NCBI GenBank assembly: GCA_900543365.1
Contig: UQRG01000038.1
Location: forward strand, 1-11,344
Direction of reading: 5' to 3'
DNA: 11,344 bases
Origin: an uncultured Eubacterium sp.
Lineage (GTDB): Bacteria > Bacillota > Clostridia > Lachnospirales > CAG-274
In this document: positions 1-6,789 of the stretch, piece by piece
Layout: every line of letters begins with the position of its first letter
Position numbering within the stretch: the stretch's first letter is position 1
Position numbers and translations under genes: made by a program
The notes under the pieces: generated by a model
The model's input: only the letters and a program-made list of their open reading frames with translations
What the model was told of the DNA's origin: nothing
The model's database searches: none

Positions 1-32
1 TGTTTACATAAACTGTGAACATTAATTTATTG

Positions 33-389
33 TCAATTATTTTCTGGCTGAATAGCAGAACAGCCTACTTCTTTAGTTCTAATTCTCATTGCTGTTTTAA
101 TTTCGTATGAGAATATTTTACCATCTCCAGGATTTCCAGTGTAAGCAGCCTTTTGAATAACATCAATAGTTTTCTGTTCCCATTCTTCATTGGAAACAAC
201 AATTTCAAACTTAATTTTTGGCAACATATTAATATCAACTTCCTGACCTCTTACAAACTGCACATAACCTTTCTGCGTACCACACCCCATTACTTGATAT
301 ACTGTTATACCGTGTACATCTATATCTTGCAAAGCCTGTTTTACATCTTCAAACTTATCTTCTCTAACAATTGCTTCTATTTTAATCAT
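33..389 (-). CDS. glnK: PII nitrogen regulatory protein, AmtB-linked (GlnK-like)
   Basis: This 118-residue protein has the full length and fold signature of a PII signal protein. PII trimers sense ATP/ADP and 2-oxoglutarate and, when encoded beside amtB, normally plug the ammonium channel from the cytoplasm. Visible family features are the N-terminal MIKIEAIVR strand, the T-loop region at about residues 37-55 with Gln39 and Lys58 (both tied to 2-oxoglutarate/ATP binding in the family), TGNPGDGKIF at 84-93 (B-loop) and RIRT at 102-105. The position of E. coli Tyr51, the uridylylation site, is Val51 here (RGQEVDIN), so control by that modification is unlikely; Tyr42 is in the T-loop but is not that site. 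The start is set by AAGGAG 7 nt upstream of ATG. It lies 18 nt downstream of amtB, so co-transcription is expected. I use glnK rather than glnB because of the amtB linkage. Confidence 0.93.
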   Translation of the reverse strand: MIKIEAIVREDKFEDVKQALQDIDVHGITVYQVMGCGTQKGYVQFVRGQEVDINMLPKIKFEIVVSNEEWEQKTIDVIQKAAYTGNPGDGKIFSYEIKTAMRIRTKEVGCSAIQPENN

Positions 390-407
390 AATTTCACTCC
401 TTATTTA

Positions 408-1655
408 TTAATCAAAACCATTAAATGATGGATATGCTGTTTCATTGTGTTCTGACTTATCAAGACCTATAAGTTCTTCTTTCTTAGATACACGAAGTGG
501 TGTAAATATTCTTGTTATGCCAACACAAATAAGAGTTCCCACTATAGCTACAACTATTGTAACAACAATACTTATAACTTGAGCAAGAAATAATTTAATA
601 TCGCCAAAAACTAGACCATTCCACTGAGCAACTTCATTAATTGAGCTAAGTCCAAAAAGACCTGTGGCAACACCACCCCAAACACCACCAACACCGTGGC
701 AACCAAATGCGTCAAGAGCATCATCATATCCAAACTTTTTCTTAACAAATGCTATCATAACATAACAAATTGGTGAAACAATAAGTCCAATAATAATTGA
801 TGACCAAATTGGTACAAAGCCTGCACCTGGAGTAATTGCAACAAGACCAGCTACCATACCAGTTGATACACCAATAAGAGATGGCTTACCATTATGTAAG
901 ATTTCAATAAGCATCCAAGATATAATGGCAGAACCACAAGATGCTGCAGTTGTCATAAATGCGTGAGCAGCAAGACCACTAGCACTTAAAGCACTACCAG
1001 CATTAAAACCGAACCAACCAAATAAAAGTACAGACGCACCAAATGCTACCATTGGAATATTATGAGTTCTATACGACTGAGTCTTAAATCCCTCTCTTTT
1101 TCCAAGAATAATACATAAAACAAGAGCAGATACACCTGAACTAATATGTACAACATTACCACCAGCAAAGTCTACTGAATGGATTAAACCATCGCCAAGT
1201 AATCCTCCCTGTGCCCATACCATATGAGCCATTGGATAATAAACTATAAATGACCATAAAATCATAAAAATTACTGTTGCCTTAAACTTCATTCGACCTG
1301 CTGTAGCACCAGTAATAAGTGCTGGTGTTATTATAGCAAACATCATCTGAAATGCTGCAAATACTAAGTTAGGAATAGAATCAGAATAAGGACCAGGATC
1401 CATTCCAACATTATTAAATCCAAACCAATTCAAGTTACCAATAATGCCTCCAATGTTTCCGCTAAAAGCAAGAGAGTATCCAAACAATACCCAAAGGACA
1501 ACAGATAAACCTACTAAAAAAATAGAAGTCATCATAGTATTAATAACATTTTTTCTTCTAACAAGACCACCATAAAATAACGCTAAACCAGGTGTCATAA
1601 AAAACACAAAGGCTGCACAAATAAGCATAAAGCCAGTATCACCAGTATTTATCAT
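408..1655 (-). CDS. amtB: Ammonium transporter AmtB (Amt/MEP/Rh family)
   Basis: This encodes a polytopic membrane protein of 415 residues that conducts ammonium across the cytoplasmic membrane for nitrogen scavenging. Family hallmarks are present: FYGGLVRRKN near the N terminus, DFAGGNVVHISSG with the conserved Asp162 and first pore histidine His170, and DAFGCHGVGGVWGG with the second pore histidine His320. About eleven hydrophobic segments can be followed through the sequence, and there is a short hydrophilic C-terminal tail (GLDKSEHNETAY), the part that contacts PII proteins in the family. No signal peptide is apparent. A frame-consistent ATG lies two codons earlier at 1661, but the GGAGG ribosome site is only 1 nt from it and 7 nt from the ATG at 1655, so I chose 1655. 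The gene ends in tandem TAA TAA stops, followed by the PII gene. Its leader carries a promoter, a terminator and repeats described separately. Confidence 0.96.
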   Translation of the reverse strand: MINTGDTGFMLICAAFVFFMTPGLALFYGGLVRRKNVINTMMTSIFLVGLSVVLWVLFGYSLAFSGNIGGIIGNLNWFGFNNVGMDPGPYSDSIPNLVFAAFQMMFAIITPALITGATAGRMKFKATVIFMILWSFIVYYPMAHMVWAQGGLLGDGLIHSVDFAGGNVVHISSGVSALVLCIILGKREGFKTQSYRTHNIPMVAFGASVLLFGWFGFNAGSALSASGLAAHAFMTTAASCGSAIISWMLIEILHNGKPSLIGVSTGMVAGLVAITPGAGFVPIWSSIIIGLIVSPICYVMIAFVKKKFGYDDALDAFGCHGVGGVWGGVATGLFGLSSINEVAQWNGLVFGDIKLFLAQVISIVVTIVVAIVGTLICVGITRIFTPLRVSKKEELIGLDKSEHNETAYPSFNGFD

Positions 1656-1661
1656 TTTCAT

Positions 1662-1668
1662 TCCTCCA
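1662..1668 (-). promoter_or_regulatory. Ribosome binding site deciding the amtB start
   Basis: The minus strand reads TGGAGGA here. GGAGG is separated by 1 nt from the ATG at 1661 and by 7 nt from the ATG at 1655. Only the second spacing is normal, which favours the shorter reading frame (MINTGD...). Confidence 0.75.
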
Positions 1669-1688
1669 TATCTATGTATAAAATTAAA

Positions 1689-1724
1689 TGTAATTATATG
1701 TGTATGCCGGCTATTATAATTACA
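1689..1724. repeat. 10-bp perfect inverted repeat in the amtB leader
   Basis: The arms TGTAATTATA (1689-1698) and TATAATTACA (1715-1724) are perfect reverse complements separated by 16 bp, which includes the self-complementary GCCGGC. The repeat begins directly after the T-tract of the upstream terminator and ends about 20 nt before the amtB ribosome site. It could be a DNA operator for a dimeric regulator or an AU-rich hairpin in the leader RNA. Each arm also contains or abuts a TATAAT-like string, so a second, weaker promoter here is possible, although no good -35 is present. Confidence 0.5.
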
Positions 1725-1757
1725 AAAAAAAGATGCTTGCCATTAGGCAAACATCTT
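1724..1757 (-). terminator. Intrinsic terminator, probable attenuator before amtB
   Basis: Read on the minus strand, AAGATGTTTGCC pairs with GGCAAGCATCTT (12 bp, one G-U pair, all others Watson-Crick) around a TAAT loop, and the T-run continues for six more T's. On the plus strand the G-U pair becomes a C-A mismatch and there is no T-run, so the element acts in the minus direction. It lies only about 5 nt beyond the expected start of the amtB transcript, so it would stop that transcript at about 40 nt unless something prevents it. It can also stop read-through from the zinc peptidase operon upstream. Confidence 0.85.
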
Positions 1758-1768
1758 CGTTTGAAAGT

Positions 1769-1797
1769 ATTATATCATAACATATATGTGTAGTCAA
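1769..1797 (-). promoter_or_regulatory. Near-consensus sigma-A promoter upstream of amtB
   Basis: The minus strand shows TTGACT (1797-1792), a 17-bp spacer and a perfect TATAAT (1774-1769). Transcription would start near 1762. The spacer holds the 10-bp palindrome ACATATATGT (1780-1789), which may be an operator or simply AT-rich sequence. The placement fits transcription of amtB-glnK independent of the yicC-to-peptidase operon. Confidence 0.75.
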
Positions 1798-1817
1798 TGG
1801 TAAATTTAATTTTTATT

Positions 1818-1857
1818 AAAAATAAAAATGTAATCTTTGACTAATATTTTTATTTTT
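1818..1857. repeat. A/T-only 12-bp inverted repeat after the zinc peptidase gene
   Basis: AAAAATAAAAAT (1818-1829) and ATTTTTATTTTT (1846-1857) are perfect reverse complements 16 bp apart, 19 nt past the stop codon of the peptidase gene. As RNA this would be an A-U-only stem. It may help end transcription, but low sequence complexity makes a chance origin possible. Confidence 0.3.
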
Positions 1858-1875
1858 TGTATGAATTTACATTAA

Positions 1876-2592
1876 TTAATCCCTATCTCTACCAAAGCCT
1901 AAAATAGCAAACAATCTTAAAAGCTGAACTAAAGATGCAGCAGCGGCAGCTACATAAGTTAATGCAGCAGCAGTTAAAACCTTTCTTGCACCAGAAACTT
2001 CGGAACTTTCAAGATAATTGTAATCTGATAACATCTTTAAAGCTCTTGATGATGCATTAAATTCAACTGGCAATGTAATAAGCTGAAACGCAACAACAGC
2101 AGCAAACAAAACAGCACCAATAAGAGCTAAAGTATAGCTATGAATAAAACTGCCAATTAATAGACCAATAATAAAAAGTGGCATAGCAAGTCTGCTACTA
2201 AAGTTTACAACCGGAAAAATAGCAGACCTTATTGTAAGTGGCACATAACCCTTTGCGTGCTGAACTGCGTGTCCAGTTTCGTGAGCAGCAACACCTAAAG
2301 CAGCTATACTCTTCGAGTCATAAACCGCATCAGATAACCTCAAAACTTTTTTAATTGGGTCATAATGGTCTGTTAAATTACCATTTATATGTTCAACTTG
2401 AACATCGTTTATACCATTTAAGTGTAAAAGCATTCTAGCAACATCTGCACCTGTATAACCTCTTGCATTTGCAACTTTAGAATACTTTTTAAATACAGAA
2501 CCAACATTTGCTTGAGCTATCATACAAACAAAAGCCATTATAAGCACTAAAAAATACCAACCATCAATACCATATCCATAATAATAAGGCAT
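1876..2592 (-). CDS. Membrane zinc metallopeptidase, YugP family
   Basis: The 238-residue protein matches the YugP-like zinc metallopeptidase family (Zn_peptidase_2), membrane proteins of unknown substrate. The catalytic zinc motif HETGH is at residues 104-108 within GVAAHETGHAVQHAKGYVPL, and Glu178 in PVEFNASSRA is a plausible third zinc ligand. Hydrophobic segments lie at about residues 12-30, 135-150, 153-175 and 205-232, the last very rich in alanine. Between the first segment and HETGH is a soluble region with YTGADVARMLL, as in other members. ATG is preceded by AAGGAGAG at a normal distance. It follows fmt by 59 nt on the same strand and appears to be the last gene of the yicC-gmk-rpoZ-priA-def-fmt run. 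Function beyond membrane proteolysis is not inferable. Confidence 0.9.
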   Translation of the reverse strand: MPYYYGYGIDGWYFLVLIMAFVCMIAQANVGSVFKKYSKVANARGYTGADVARMLLHLNGINDVQVEHINGNLTDHYDPIKKVLRLSDAVYDSKSIAALGVAAHETGHAVQHAKGYVPLTIRSAIFPVVNFSSRLAMPLFIIGLLIGSFIHSYTLALIGAVLFAAVVAFQLITLPVEFNASSRALKMLSDYNYLESSEVSGARKVLTAAALTYVAAAAASLVQLLRLFAILGFGRDRD

Positions 2593-2651
2593 AATATCAC
2601 TCTCCTTTTAATATTTTAACTATATACGGAGTAATTATTAAATTGTCTGAT

Positions 2652-3581
2652 TTATTTTAAAATTTTTCCTTCTTCTATTTGGTGACCTCTCATATAATCA
2701 GCACAGTTCATTCTTTTACTTCCCTTAGCCTGAACTTCTGTTACCATTACCGCACCATTTCCAGTTTTAACAACAAAGCCTTTCTTCTTGTCAATTGATA
2801 TTATTTCACCGCAACGACCATTGTTACAACAGTCTAAAATATCAACATTAAATATCTTAAGAACTTCATCATTATATTCTGTAAAAGCTGCAGGAAATGG
2901 ATTAAACCCTCTTACTTTATTTTTAATTTCTTCTGATGTTTTATTCCAATCAATATGTCCCATATCTTTTGTTATCATAGAAGCATAACAAGTAAGATTA
3001 TCATCTTGCTTTTCTGGCCTTGCCTCACCTTTCTCTATTAAGTCCAAAGCTTCAATTAAAGCTTCAGCACCCACTGGAGCCATTTTATTATGAAGAGTTT
3101 CATAAGTATCCTCAGGAGTAATTTCAATTTCTTTTTTTATTATCATATCTCCAGCATCAAGTGCCTTAACCATATACATTATAGTTACACCTGTTTTTTC
3201 TTCACCATCAATAATTGACCACTGAATAGGTGCAGCACCTCTATATTTAGGTAAAAGCGAACCGTGCACATTTACACAGCCATACTTAGGAATATCTAAT
3301 ATCTCTTGTGATAAAATTTGACCATAAGCAACAACAACATAAATATCTGCATCAATATCTTTAAGAATATTGACAAATTCTTCATCTTTTATTCTACTTG
3401 GCTGATAAACAGGTATATTATTAGCTTCAGCAACAACCTTAACAGGTGTAGGCTGTAATTTTTTTCCTCTGCCCTTAGGCTTATCTGGCTGACTTACAAC
3501 AGCTACAACATTATGCTTACTTATAAGAGACTCAAGTACAGGCACAGCAAAATCCGGTGTACCCATAAATAATACCTTCAT
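2652..3581 (-). CDS. fmt: Methionyl-tRNA formyltransferase
   Basis: This enzyme transfers a formyl group from 10-formyltetrahydrofolate to Met-tRNA(fMet) for translation initiation. The 309-residue length is typical. The N-terminal transferase domain (about 1-205) shows MGTPDFAVPVLESL, the signature NVHGSLLPKYRGAAPIQW with catalytic Asn104 and His106, and LDAGDM with Asp142, the spacing expected of the PurN/Fmt catalytic triad. The C-terminal OB-like tRNA-binding domain starts with VRGFNPFPAAFT. The start codon sits 2 nt after the def stop. The best ribosome site (GAGGAGG) lies inside the last codons of def, with a rather long 13-nt spacing, which suggests translational coupling. Pairing with def is the usual arrangement because the two enzymes add and remove the same formyl group. 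Confidence 0.97.
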   Translation of the reverse strand: MKVLFMGTPDFAVPVLESLISKHNVVAVVSQPDKPKGRGKKLQPTPVKVVAEANNIPVYQPSRIKDEEFVNILKDIDADIYVVVAYGQILSQEILDIPKYGCVNVHGSLLPKYRGAAPIQWSIIDGEEKTGVTIMYMVKALDAGDMIIKKEIEITPEDTYETLHNKMAPVGAEALIEALDLIEKGEARPEKQDDNLTCYASMITKDMGHIDWNKTSEEIKNKVRGFNPFPAAFTEYNDEVLKIFNVDILDCCNNGRCGEIISIDKKKGFVVKTGNGAVMVTEVQAKGSKRMNCADYMRGHQIEEGKILK

Positions 3582-3583
3582 AT

Positions 3584-4069
3584 TTATTCTTCTGCCTCCT
3601 CTTCATCATCTACTTCAACATCCATAAGTTCACCTTCCATTTTATCAATGTAGAGAATACCATCTAAGTGGTCAATTTCGTGACATAAAGCTCTTGCCAT
3701 TAACTCTTCTCCTTCAACAATAATGTTCTGACCAGTAATATCAACAGCTTTAACTTTTGCATAATTAGGCCTTGTAACAATAGCCATTTTACCAGGAACA
3801 GAAAGACAACCTTCTCTACCAGTTTGTTCACCACTCGTTTCAACAATTTCAGGATTAATAAGAACTACTGGACCTTCACCAATATCAATAACTACTATTC
3901 TCTTTAACATGCCAACCTGTGGAGCTGCAAGACCAACGCCATTTTCATCATACATTGTATCAAGCATATCATCAACAAGTTCTGCTATCTTAGGTGTAAT
4001 TTCCTTAACCGGTTTACATACCTTTCTTAAAACTGGTTCGCCTTCTTCTCTTATTATTCTTATTGCCAT
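3584..4069 (-). CDS. def: Peptide deformylase
   Basis: This 161-residue iron/zinc hydrolase removes the N-formyl group from nascent proteins. All three family motifs are intact: [10 protein letters not shown] at 44-53, EGCLSVP at 86-92 with metal ligand Cys88, and HEIDHLDG at 130-137 with metal ligands His130 and His134 and catalytic Glu131. The C terminus is an acidic run ([10 protein letters not shown]), outside the conserved core. The start is fixed by AGGAGG 8 nt upstream; the first bases of that site overlap the TAG stop of priA, so priA and def are tightly linked. Confidence 0.97.
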   Translation of the reverse strand: MAIRIIREEGEPVLRKVCKPVKEITPKIAELVDDMLDTMYDENGVGLAAPQVGMLKRIVVIDIGEGPVVLINPEIVETSGEQTGREGCLSVPGKMAIVTRPNYAKVKAVDITGQNIIVEGEELMARALCHEIDHLDGILYIDKMEGELMDVEVDDEEEAEE

Positions 4070-4081
4070 TTTATTAACCTC

Positions 4082-6307
4082 CTATATAAAGTTTGGATTC
4101 AAGTTTAAATTTATATTTATATTGTTTAAGTTTATATTTTTTTTCAATTTATCTAAGCAAAATAATACATAATTTCTAAGTTTATCTTCATCTTCACACT
4201 TTACCATAAGTTGCCATCTATAATTATTATTTATTTTAGATATTACAGCTGGTGTAGGTCCTAAATGAGAAAATAGATTATTTCTGTTATAATACCTCAT
4301 TATGTAAAGTAAGTCAAATAAACACTGTTGTAAATATCCTTCATTTTTACCTACAAACATAACTACAAATATATTTGTAAAAGGTGGATAAACCATACTT
4401 TTTCTATATAATATTTCTTGATTATAAAATCCTATATAATCATTTTTGGCAGCAAATTGTATACTATAATGCTCTGGGGAATAAGTTTGTATATAAACTC
4501 TCCCCTCTTTATCAGCACGACCAGCACGACCAGCCACTTGAGATACAAGCTGATATGTTGTTTCAGCACTCTTATAATCACCAACATTAAGTGATAAATC
4601 TGCAGCAATAATACCCACTAAAGTAACATTTTTAAAATCAAGGCCCTTTGCTATCATTTGAGTACCGATTAAAATATCTGCTTTTCCATTCCTAAATTCA
4701 TCGATAATTCTTTGATGGCTATTTTTTCTTTGAGTTGTATCCAAATCCATTCTTAGAACTCTAGCAGTTGGAAAAACTTTGTTAACTTCCTGCTCAATTT
4801 TTTCTGTACCTGTGCCAAAATATTTAATATATTTAGAACCACAATTAGGACAAGTTTCTGGCACATCAGTTGTAGCACCGCAATAATGACAGCTTAATTT
4901 ATTAATACCCTTATGATATGTATAATTAACATTACAGTTATTACAAGTCATAACATAACCACATTCTCTACAAGAAACAAATGTAGAATGCCCTCGTCTA
5001 TTTAAAAATAATATAGTTTGCTCACCTTTTTTGATATTGCTTTCAATAGCTGACATCAACTCTCTACTAAAAATAGAAAAATTCTTATGTGTGAGTTCAG
5101 CTCTCATATCTACAATTTTTATTTTAGGATACAAATTATTTACTCTGTTATTAAGTGTACATAATATATATTCATTGTTTTCTGCCTTATAATAGCTTGT
5201 AATCGATGGTGTTGCACTACCTAAAACTATTGTACAATCATATAGACTACTTAGTTTTTCAGCAACTTCTATAGTATCATATTTAGGTGAAAGTTGGTCA
5301 GATTTATAAGTTGATTCGTGTTCCTCATCAATTATTATTACACCAAGATTTTCAAAGGGTGTAAATATTGCAGAGCGTGGACCAATCATAACAGATACTT
5401 CACCTAGTCTCGCTCTTTTCCATTGGTCATATCGTTCGCCATCATTTAACCTAGAATGAGTAACTGACACCTTATCACCAAATCTTGAAACAAATCTTTC
5501 AACAGTTTGCTGTGTTAAAGATATTTCTGGAACTAAAACAATAGCAGACTTTCCTTGACTCAATGCTTTATCTATTACTTGAAGATATATTTCTGTTTTA
5601 CCACTACCAGTAACACCGTGAATAAGTATAGGCTTTTTAACAGGGTTATCCATTTCTTTAAATATCTTATTACAAGTTTTGGCTTGTTCTTCTGTTAATA
5701 CTGGTGATTTTGTTATTTTTACAGAAGCAGTGTTAAAATTACCTCTATATACTTGCTCATAGACCCTCTTGACAATGCCTTTTTTTATTAGTGCATATAT
5801 AGGAGCATCATCGACTTCAAGTAATGTTTTAATATGAGATATGGGTACTTCATCACCATTTAATAAAAGACTTAAAACCTTTCTTTGCTTAGTATCTTTT
5901 TTCATTATCTTTTCAATATCTTCTTGAATATTGATATTATCAACATTAAGAGTTAAACAAGCAAAATTTTTCTCATTTACTTTTTTAGGTATTATACACT
6001 GTATACAGTTACTTAAAGTTGTATAATATTTTGTTTGCATCCATTTAGCAAGTTCAATCCTTTTGGGACTAATTATGGAATATTCTTCACAAATATCAAT
6101 AATATCTTTAATATGGATATTTTCAATATTAGCCTCATTGGAAAAGCCTGTTACATAACCTTCAATTTTTCTATTACCCTTGCCAAAAGGTACAATTACT
6201 CTCATTCCTAATGAAATTTTATCTTTTAAATTAAAAGGAATTCTGTAATGAAATATATGGTCTATATTACTGTGAGAAATAGAAACAATAATTTTGGCAT
6301 ATTTCAT
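4082..6307 (-). CDS. priA: Primosomal protein N' (replication restart helicase PriA)
   Basis: This 741-residue superfamily 2 helicase recognises abandoned replication forks and reloads the replisome. In order it has an N-terminal 3'-end binding domain (about 1-100), a winged-helix-like stretch (about 140-190), helicase lobe 1 with Walker A GVTGSGKT at 231-238 and DEEH at 327-330, and LGSATPS at 362-368. A zinc module follows with all eight cysteines (446, 449, 455, 458, 473, 476, 486, 489). Lobe 2 has GTQMIAKGLDF at 548-558 and QVAGRAGR at 590-597. The Asn/Ile/Leu-rich C terminus (NININLNLNPNFI) looks repetitive but occupies the place of the family's terminal beta-strand. The start is supported by AAGGGAG 8 nt upstream. 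An intrinsic terminator lies in the 82-nt gap after rpoZ, so priA may be expressed at a lower level than its upstream neighbours. Confidence 0.97.
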   Translation of the reverse strand: MKYAKIIVSISHSNIDHIFHYRIPFNLKDKISLGMRVIVPFGKGNRKIEGYVTGFSNEANIENIHIKDIIDICEEYSIISPKRIELAKWMQTKYYTTLSNCIQCIIPKKVNEKNFACLTLNVDNINIQEDIEKIMKKDTKQRKVLSLLLNGDEVPISHIKTLLEVDDAPIYALIKKGIVKRVYEQVYRGNFNTASVKITKSPVLTEEQAKTCNKIFKEMDNPVKKPILIHGVTGSGKTEIYLQVIDKALSQGKSAIVLVPEISLTQQTVERFVSRFGDKVSVTHSRLNDGERYDQWKRARLGEVSVMIGPRSAIFTPFENLGVIIIDEEHESTYKSDQLSPKYDTIEVAEKLSSLYDCTIVLGSATPSITSYYKAENNEYILCTLNNRVNNLYPKIKIVDMRAELTHKNFSIFSRELMSAIESNIKKGEQTILFLNRRGHSTFVSCRECGYVMTCNNCNVNYTYHKGINKLSCHYCGATTDVPETCPNCGSKYIKYFGTGTEKIEQEVNKVFPTARVLRMDLDTTQRKNSHQRIIDEFRNGKADILIGTQMIAKGLDFKNVTLVGIIAADLSLNVGDYKSAETTYQLVSQVAGRAGRADKEGRVYIQTYSPEHYSIQFAAKNDYIGFYNQEILYRKSMVYPPFTNIFVVMFVGKNEGYLQQCLFDLLYIMRYYNRNNLFSHLGPTPAVISKINNNYRWQLMVKCEDEDKLRNYVLFCLDKLKKNINLNNININLNLNPNFI

Positions 6308-6343
6308 TTAAGTCGCTCCCTTAATAATTTTAATAGCTTTTGC

Positions 6344-6379
6344 AAAAATAAAGGGCTAATAGCTTTGTTCCATCAGCCC
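6344..6379 (-). terminator. Intrinsic terminator between rpoZ and priA
   Basis: On the minus strand GGGCTGAT (6379-6372) pairs with ATTAGCCC (6360-6353) as an 8-bp stem with one G-U pair and an 11-nt loop, followed by TTTATTTTT. The stem starts about 10 nt after the rpoZ stop codon. I see no convincing promoter between it and priA, so it is probably leaky and sets an expression step within the operon. The 10-mer TAATAGCTTT occurs twice here (6331-6340 and 6357-6366), the second copy spanning the 3' arm and loop. Confidence 0.7.
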
Positions 6380-6389
6380 ATAAAATCAA

Positions 6390-6788
6390 TTATTCTTCAA
6401 TATTATCAATTGTATCAATAGTTTCAACTTCTGATTCATTATCAACTTCTAATATATCATTTAATTCTTCAACTTCTTCATCATTATAAGTTGCCTGCTG
6501 TTCAAGCTCCTTTTTAATTTCTGCTTCATCTAAAATTGGCTTTTTAGGCTTAAGTTTAGTACCTTGACCCTCTGGAACAACTGTAATCTTACCCTCTCTA
6601 ATTTCTTCAACAGCAATAGAAACAGGCTTATTTGAATTAACTTTTATATCAGCCATAGATTCATCACCATCAATAAGCTGTCTGGCTCTCTTTGATGCAG
6701 CAATAACTACAGTATATCTACTAGTAACAGCTTCCTTTGAATTGTTGCTCATTATTTCCATAAGTTCTGCATAAGATGGTCTTAACAT
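6390..6788 (-). CDS. rpoZ: DNA-directed RNA polymerase omega subunit
   Basis: The omega subunit binds the beta-prime C terminus and helps assemble RNA polymerase. The first 65 residues carry the family core: MLRPSYAELM, SRYTVVIAASKRARQL at about 23-38 and KPVSIAVEEI at about 54-63. At 132 residues it is longer than a minimal omega because of a linker (KITVVPEGQGTKLKPKKP) and a strongly acidic, probably disordered tail from about 87 to 132. The ATG lies 1 nt after the gmk stop and its ribosome site (AAGGGAGAG) is inside the end of gmk, so translation is likely coupled. The gmk-rpoZ pairing is widespread in bacteria. Confidence 0.93.
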   Translation of the reverse strand: MLRPSYAELMEIMSNNSKEAVTSRYTVVIAASKRARQLIDGDESMADIKVNSNKPVSIAVEEIREGKITVVPEGQGTKLKPKKPILDEAEIKKELEQQATYNDEEVEELNDILEVDNESEVETIDTIDNIEE

Positions 6789-6789
6789 A

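Noticed and set aside
1..21. Imperfect stem TGTTTACA / TGTGAACA after the PII gene, as a possible terminator
   Set aside because: It is fully paired only on the plus strand (G-U), has no T-run in view and touches the window edge, so it cannot be judged.
153..428. Plus-strand open frame of 91 codons over the PII gene, and similar antisense frames over fmt, def, priA, gmk and rqcH
   Set aside because: They are antisense shadows of well-supported genes, lack ribosome sites and have biased, low-complexity products.
1724..1800. ANTAR-type antitermination target in the amtB leader
   Set aside because: Such targets have two stem-loops with hexanucleotide loops. Only one stem-loop is present before the U-run, its loop is UAAU, and there is too little RNA upstream of it for a second.
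1662..1875. GlnR/TnrA box (TGTNA-N7-TNACA) upstream of amtB
   Set aside because: TGTAA and TTACA strings are present, but none have the required 7-bp spacing; the closest pair is 16 bp apart.
4082..4150. Asn/Ile/Leu-rich repetitive C terminus of PriA, as if the frame had run into low-complexity DNA
   Set aside because: The stretch sits where the family's last beta-strand normally ends, the total length is normal for PriA, and the stop overlaps a good def ribosome site, so it is read as the natural end.
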